Shown here in pieces: positions 41,175-45,852 of a DNA stretch of 45,852 nt. Within the stretch, counting starts at the first letter, position 1. Each line of letters opens with the position of its first letter. Below the pieces are notes generated by a model, which made no database searches, was not told the DNA's origin, and was given only the letters and a program-made list of their open reading frames with translations. The translations under genes were made by a program, and so were the position numbers. The DNA is taken from positions 1 to 45,852 of the forward strand of contig CASFXH010000020.1 of NCBI GenBank assembly GCA_949298575.1. The letters run 5' to 3'. Source of the stretch: an uncultured Parabacteroides sp. GTDB lineage: Bacteria; Bacteroidota; Bacteroidia; Bacteroidales; Tannerellaceae.

Positions 41175-43826
41175 ATGACGAATATACCCGACGACGAGAC
41201 GAGCGAGCACGCGCACTATAAGATTCCCGACAAGAATGACGGTCACATAGTCTATCACCTTTCGGGCATGTACCAAAATTGGTTCCTGGATTACGCGTCA
41301 TACGTGATCCTGGAGCGGGCCGTGCCGCATATCAACGACGGCTTGAAACCCGTTCAGCGTCGCATCCTGCACTCCATGAGACGGTTGGAGGACGGGCGGT
41401 ATAATAAGGTGGCGAACATCGTGGGGCACACGATGCAATTCCACCCACATGGCGACGCCTCGATCGGCGACGCCCTCGTTCAGCTGGGACAAAAAGACCT
41501 GCTGATCGATTGTCAAGGAAACTGGGGCAACATCCTCACGGGCGACAGCGCCGCGGCTCCCCGCTATATCGAGGCTCGGCTTTCGAAATTCGCTTTGGAG
41601 ACCGTCTTTAACCCCAAGACCACCTTGTGGCAACTTTCCTACGATGGGCGGAATCGCGAGCCGGTGACGCTTCCTGTCAAATTTCCCCTCCTCCTGGCCC
41701 AAGGCGTGGAGGGAATTGCCGTAGGACTGTCCTCCAAGATCTTGCCTCATAATTTCAACGAGTTGTGTGATGCCGCCATCGCTTATTTGCGAGGCGAGTC
41801 CTTTGCGCTCTATCCCGATTTCCAGACGGGTGGTTCGATCGATGTCTCCCGCTACAACGATGGCGAGCGGGGAGGATCCGTGAAAGTCCGCGCCAAGGTA
41901 GGGAAGGTGGACAACAAGACGCTCGTAATATCCGAGCTACCTTATGGGAAGACAACTTCGGCTGTTATCGATTCCATTTTGAAGGCCAACGAGAAGGGTA
42001 AAATCAAGATTAAGAAAATAGATGACAATACGGCAGAGCGCGTGGAGATCCTCGTGCACCTGGCTCCGGGTGTTTCGTCCGACAAGACGATCGACGCGCT
42101 TTACGCTTTTACGGATTGCGAGATCAGTTTATCTCCCAATTGTTGCGTCATCAAGGACGATAAGCCCTGCTTCCTTACCGTGAGCGATGTCTTGCGCCAT
42201 TCTGCCGATCGTACGATGGGGCTCCTACGCGAGGAATTGGAGATCCAGAAGCGTGAACAAGAAGAAGCCCTTTTCGCCGCCTCGCTGGAAAAGATTTTTA
42301 TCGAAGAGCGCATATACAAAGACAAGCCTTTTGAGGAAGCGGAAACGATCGACGTCGCTATCGCTCATGTGGACAGCCGGCTGGAACCTTTCAAACCCGC
42401 CCTGATCCGGGAGGTGACCCGCGACGATATCTTGAAACTCTTGGAAATCAAGATGGGGCGGATCCTGAAATTCAATAGCGAGAAATGCGACGAGTACATC
42501 GCCCGCTTGAGGGAAGAGATCGCTCGCGTCAACGATCATTTGGCCCACTTGGTGGACTATACGATCGCATGGTATGGCTCGCTGAAAGAGAAATACGGGG
42601 CCCGTTATCCCCGCTTGACCCAGATTCGTAATTTCGATACGATCGAGGCGACGAAAGTGGCCGAGGCCAACGAGAAGCTCTACATCAACCGGCAGGAGGG
42701 ATTTATCGGCTATGGATTGAAGAAAGACGAATACATCTGTAATTGCTCTGATATTGACGACGTGATCCTTTTTTACCGCAATGGAACATACAAGGTGATT
42801 AAGATCGCCGAGAAGATTTTCGTGGGGAAAGACATCATCCACGTGAATGTCTTCAAGAAAAACGATCTCCGGACAATCTACAATGTGGTTTACCGCGATG
42901 GGAAAGCCGGTTGGAACTACATCAAGCGCTTCGCCGTCACGGGCGTGACGAGAGACAAGGAATACGACTTGACGAAGGGCGCCGAAGGATCGCGTGTCTT
43001 GTATTTCAGCGCTAATCCCAACGGTGAGGCGGAGACGATCAAGGTTATCCTCAAACCCCGGGCCCGACAGAAGCTCCTCGTTTTCGAGAAAAACTTCAGT
43101 GATATCGCGATCAAGGGCCGAGGCTCGATGGGCAATATATTGACGAAGGCGGAGGTGCATAAGATCTCGCTCAAGCAACGGGGCTCGTCCACGCTGGGTG
43201 GCCTTCGTGTTTGGTTTGATAAGGATGTCTTGAAGTTGAACACCGATGGGCGAGGCGAGGAACTGGGTGAGTTCCACAGCGCCGACCAGATTTTAGTGGT
43301 CTTGGAAGATGGGGAATTTTACGCGACCAATTTTGATCTCAGCAATCATTATCCTCCCGCTATCCGGATCATTGAGAAATATGCCCCCGGGAAGATCTGG
43401 ACCGCCGTGATCTACGACGCGGAGCAGAAGAGTTATTACCTGAAGCGTTTCGCGATGGAGGCGACCGTCCGCAAGCAATCTTTCCTTGGCGATAACCCGA
43501 AAAATCGATTGGAACTGTTGACGGACGAGGTCTATCCGAGAATCGAGGTCGTCTTCGGGGGAGGTGACGCCTTCCGAGACCCCTTGGTGATCGACGCGAC
43601 AGAATTCACGGTTGTCCGGAGCTTCAAGGCTCGCGGGAAACGGGTTTCGACTTACCAGATCGCTTCCTTCAACGAGCTGGAGCCTCTTCGTTTCGAGGAA
43701 GAGCCTATGCCCGAATCCGAGGAATCACCTGCCGACGAGTCGAACGAGCCTTCCGAAAACCCTCGCGATATCCTCGACGAGATCACGGGCCAAATGTCCC
43801 TCTTTAATCCTGAGGAAGAAACATGA
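41175..43826 (+). CDS. parC: DNA topoisomerase IV subunit A
   Basis: The 883-residue type IIA topoisomerase breakage-reunion subunit has the typical start of the catalytic core (YASYVILERAVPHINDGLKP), the quinolone-pocket helix (HPHGDASIGDALVQ) and the catalytic Tyr131 in AAPRYIEAR. The C-terminal beta-pinwheel is present but the GyrA-box is not evident, and the acidic tail ends in DEITGQMSLFNPEEE, as in Bacteroidetes topoisomerase IV A subunits. I therefore call ParC rather than GyrA. The stop overlaps the next gene (ATGATGA context), so the DUF3316 gene is probably co-translated. Confidence 0.93.
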   Translation: MTNIPDDETSEHAHYKIPDKNDGHIVYHLSGMYQNWFLDYASYVILERAVPHINDGLKPVQRRILHSMRRLEDGRYNKVANIVGHTMQFHPHGDASIGDALVQLGQKDLLIDCQGNWGNILTGDSAAAPRYIEARLSKFALETVFNPKTTLWQLSYDGRNREPVTLPVKFPLLLAQGVEGIAVGLSSKILPHNFNELCDAAIAYLRGESFALYPDFQTGGSIDVSRYNDGERGGSVKVRAKVGKVDNKTLVISELPYGKTTSAVIDSILKANEKGKIKIKKIDDNTAERVEILVHLAPGVSSDKTIDALYAFTDCEISLSPNCCVIKDDKPCFLTVSDVLRHSADRTMGLLREELEIQKREQEEALFAASLEKIFIEERIYKDKPFEEAETIDVAIAHVDSRLEPFKPALIREVTRDDILKLLEIKMGRILKFNSEKCDEYIARLREEIARVNDHLAHLVDYTIAWYGSLKEKYGARYPRLTQIRNFDTIEATKVAEANEKLYINRQEGFIGYGLKKDEYICNCSDIDDVILFYRNGTYKVIKIAEKIFVGKDIIHVNVFKKNDLRTIYNVVYRDGKAGWNYIKRFAVTGVTRDKEYDLTKGAEGSRVLYFSANPNGEAETIKVILKPRARQKLLVFEKNFSDIAIKGRGSMGNILTKAEVHKISLKQRGSSTLGGLRVWFDKDVLKLNTDGRGEELGEFHSADQILVVLEDGEFYATNFDLSNHYPPAIRIIEKYAPGKIWTAVIYDAEQKSYYLKRFAMEATVRKQSFLGDNPKNRLELLTDEVYPRIEVVFGGGDAFRDPLVIDATEFTVVRSFKARGKRVSTYQIASFNELEPLRFEEEPMPESEESPADESNEPSENPRDILDEITGQMSLFNPEEET

Positions 43827-44686
43827 TGACGAGGGCCTTTCTCTTTTTCTTTTTTCTCGCGCTCCTTCCGGCGAGTCTTGTGGCCCAATCTGACGATGAT
43901 CTTCCCTTGGCGATCACCGAAGCCACTTCCATCGGTGCCGGCAGCTACAATCTGATGGACACCTACCTTACGCCCGGTATCGAGGCCCGTTACGGAGGCT
44001 GGGGCTTGAGTGTGGCCAACGAGCGGATGAAATTGACGGGCTTGCTGGAGGGGCGAATTTCCCGGCAACAGTGGTTCCGGGCAGAGTTCGCCCGAGCTTT
44101 CAATGGCGCCGAGACCAAATCGGAGATGGAGTTGGCCGGGGAATACGCGCTGAATTATCACTACCGCTTCGAGCCCTTGCCTCGCTTGCGCCTCTTGGCC
44201 GGCGGGGGAGCGAGGGGGTTGGTGGGCATGATCTATAATGTCAACAACGGGAACAACCCCGTCTCGGTAAAGGCGGATCTGGACTTGAACCTGTCCGCGA
44301 TATTGCTTTATGAGCTTCAATTGAAAAATTATCCGATCACTCTCCGCTATCAAGTCGATCTGCCCTTTTCCGGCCTGTGTTTCGCCCCCAAATACGGGCA
44401 GTCTTATTATGAGGCTTTTGATTTGGCGAACGCGGGCGGGATCGTTCACTTTAATTCATTTCATAACAAGTTCGCGATCCGGAACTACCTGACCGCCGAC
44501 TTTCCCTTCCGCCGCTTTACGATCCGCCTGGCCTTCCACCATCAGGCCTACCACACGGACATGAACGGGATACGGGCGCACATCGTTTCCCGCTCGTTCA
44601 TGCTGGGCTTCGTGCGGGAATTTTTCTCGTGGGGCGGGAAGCGGGGCGAGCGGGAACGGCTTCGTTTCCGGAGCGCCTATTATTAA
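43823..44686 (+). CDS. DUF3316 secreted protein
   Basis: The 287-residue protein has a Sec signal ending near LVAQ. The mature part is rich in beta strands with aromatic residues (GIEARYGGWGLSVANE, MELAGEYALNYHYRFE, LLYELQLKNYPITLRYQVDL) and ends in an FxLGFxREFF-like strand, consistent with a small outer-membrane barrel. It matches the DUF3316 family of Bacteroidetes. Its coupling to parC by overlap occurs together with the S41 peptidase gene that follows. Confidence 0.85.
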   Translation: MMTRAFLFFFFLALLPASLVAQSDDDLPLAITEATSIGAGSYNLMDTYLTPGIEARYGGWGLSVANERMKLTGLLEGRISRQQWFRAEFARAFNGAETKSEMELAGEYALNYHYRFEPLPRLRLLAGGGARGLVGMIYNVNNGNNPVSVKADLDLNLSAILLYELQLKNYPITLRYQVDLPFSGLCFAPKYGQSYYEAFDLANAGGIVHFNSFHNKFAIRNYLTADFPFRRFTIRLAFHHQAYHTDMNGIRAHIVSRSFMLGFVREFFSWGGKRGERERLRFRSAYY

Positions 44687-44694
44687 GCAAAAAG

Positions 44695-45735
44695 ATGAGC
44701 AAACACATCCCCATCCTGCTCCTTCTTCTCGCCTTCCTGAGTGGCAGCTGCGAGAAAGCGGACGATTACGAGCCGTCGCCGAGGGCCAACTTCGAGGCGC
44801 TTTGGAAAATTCTCGACGAGAATTACTGTTTTTTCTCTTACAAGAATATTGATTGGGACGAGGTATACAGGCGTTACGAGCCGCTAATCACGGACACCAT
44901 GTCGCAAGTGGCGCTCTTCGACACCTTGGCTTCGATGGCTAACGAATTGCGGGATGGACATGTCAATTTGAGCTCTTCTTTCAATACCTCCCGTTATTGG
45001 GATTGGTATCTCGACTATCCGGACAATTTCGACGCGGATATCCAAGAGAATTACCTCGGACGGGATTACGCCATCGCCGGCGGCTTGGAGTACACTACGC
45101 TCGACGAGGGGCGAGTGGGCTATCTCTATTACGGAAGTTTTTCCTCCTCGGCCTCCGAGAACGCGCTTGATTACGCGCTCCTTTCTTTCAAGGATTGTTT
45201 GGGGTTGATTCTCGACATACGGGATAACGGGGGCGGCCTCTTGAGCAACAGCGAGCGCATAGCCGCCCGGTTCGCGGAGCGGAAGACCTTGACGGGCTAC
45301 ATTCAACACAAGACCGGCCCGGGCCACGACGACTTTTCGGAGCCTACTCCCGTCTACGTCGAGCCTTCCGAACGGACCCGTTGGCTACGTCCCGTCGTTT
45401 TGCTTACGAATCGCCAATGCTACAGCGCGGCCAACGATTTTACGCAGCGGATGCGCGAACTCCCCTTCGTGGTCACGATGGGCGACCGGACGGGGGGTGG
45501 AAGCGGCCTCCCCTTTACTTCCGAGCTGCCGAACGGGTGGAGCATCCGCTTCTCCGCCTCTCCCATGCTCGACCCCGACAAGCGGCCGACCGAGTTCGGC
45601 ATTTCTCCGGATATTCCCGTTTCTATGACAGCCGAGGACGAGGAGCGTGGCCTCGATACGATCATCGAGCGGGCGATCCGTTACATCAATGATTATTACG
45701 CGAATCGTGACACCGCGGCGGTTTCCTTTCCATGA
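44695..45735 (+). CDS. S41 family peptidase lipoprotein
   Basis: I start at ATG 44695 because the next residues form a lipoprotein signal (LLLLLAFLSGSC); the frame is open further upstream inside the previous gene. The 346-residue protein has a tail-specific-protease fold: helical N-terminal part (NFEALWKILDENYCFF, ANELRDGHVNL), then GYLYYGSFSS, LILDIRDNGGGLLS, the nucleophile region TNRQCYSAANDF with its Ser, GDRTGGGSGLPF and a C-terminal GISPDIPV. Such lipoproteins are peptidases of unknown targets in Bacteroidetes. Confidence 0.9.
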   Translation: MSKHIPILLLLLAFLSGSCEKADDYEPSPRANFEALWKILDENYCFFSYKNIDWDEVYRRYEPLITDTMSQVALFDTLASMANELRDGHVNLSSSFNTSRYWDWYLDYPDNFDADIQENYLGRDYAIAGGLEYTTLDEGRVGYLYYGSFSSSASENALDYALLSFKDCLGLILDIRDNGGGLLSNSERIAARFAERKTLTGYIQHKTGPGHDDFSEPTPVYVEPSERTRWLRPVVLLTNRQCYSAANDFTQRMRELPFVVTMGDRTGGGSGLPFTSELPNGWSIRFSASPMLDPDKRPTEFGISPDIPVSMTAEDEERGLDTIIERAIRYINDYYANRDTAAVSFP

Positions 45736-45772
45736 GGGGAGGTTTGTTGAAAATGCCATTGCCGCCGCGCGT

Positions 45773-45852
45773 GTGAAATGGGTGTTCCAGCGGCTGGAAC
45801 GGCCGTCGCGCACGTGAAATGGGTGTTCCAGCGGCTGGAACGGCCGTCGCGC
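45773..45852. repeat. 41-bp tandem array with GTTCCAG/CTGGAAC hairpins, cut by the window end
   Basis: Units begin at 45773 and 45814, 41 bp apart, each with the perfect palindrome GTTCCAG-CGG-CTGGAAC followed by GGCCGTCGCGC. The second unit ends at the window edge, so more copies may follow. It lies directly downstream of the S41 peptidase gene. Confidence 0.85.

Overview
The window reads as a chromosomal segment of a Bacteroidales bacterium. The evidence is the -7 boxes close to TAnnTTTG, the SUMF1-domain and GLUG-repeat exported proteins, the DUF3316 and MauE-like families, a TonB-dependent receptor, a TPR/LuxR-like regulator of Bacteroidetes type and many lipoproteins. Most genes are visibly GC-rich; 33.3-33.6 kb and 35.6-37.0 kb are AT-rich islands. 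I cannot name the genus with confidence.

Layout. 1-129: 3' end of a 5S rRNA and its terminator. 614-4552 (minus): an apparent operon for a tetraheme NapC/NrfH-like cytochrome fused to a SUMF1 domain, a Tat-exported Gfo/Idh/MocA oxidoreductase and a Tat-exported TIM-barrel isomerase. 4933-30042 (plus): 18 co-directional genes, mostly touching or overlapping, ended by a hairpin terminator. 30309-33127: a GLUG-repeat lipoprotein, and divergently a TPR/LuxR-like regulator. 33430-37027: a small peptide, a TonB-dependent receptor, a MauE-like membrane protein and a beta-propeller-like protein. 37028-38065: gene-poor, with repeats and a yoeB toxin remnant. 38066-39715 (minus): DUF2200, VOC and two paralogous lipoproteins. 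39830-45735 (plus): murF, parC, a DUF3316 protein and an S41 peptidase.

The 25-kb locus is the main candidate for an undescribed system. In gene order it encodes: a two-cluster ferredoxin-domain protein, a radical SAM enzyme, a DUF116-polyprenyl synthase fusion, two terpene-cyclase-fold proteins (one with the DxDD protonation motif), a membrane-anchored PQQ-like propeller, an exported NHL propeller ending in CxxCxxxCP, a Tat-exported polyferredoxin, a NapH/NosR-type membrane iron-sulfur protein, another membrane-anchored propeller, a NuoE-NuoF fusion, a NuoG-like iron-sulfur protein, a propeller lipoprotein, a MacB/LolD-type ABC ATPase and a large FtsX-type permease, a GT4 glycosyltransferase and two secreted paralogous propellers. 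My inference is that NADH electrons pass through the NuoEF/NuoG-like proteins and the NapH-like protein to the periplasmic ferredoxin, with the propellers as partners or scaffold. The radical SAM/prenyl synthase/cyclase module would make a dedicated cyclic isoprenoid, and the ABC transporter and glycosyltransferase may export or decorate it. No terminal substrate is evident.

A second theme is non-coding. Ten intergenic stretches hold short arrays whose palindromes or similar motifs recur about every 21-23 bp (or 40-42 bp, about double). Sequence differs between most arrays, but period and symmetry are kept, and some stems change on both arms. A 22-bp family with one consensus recurs at three places.
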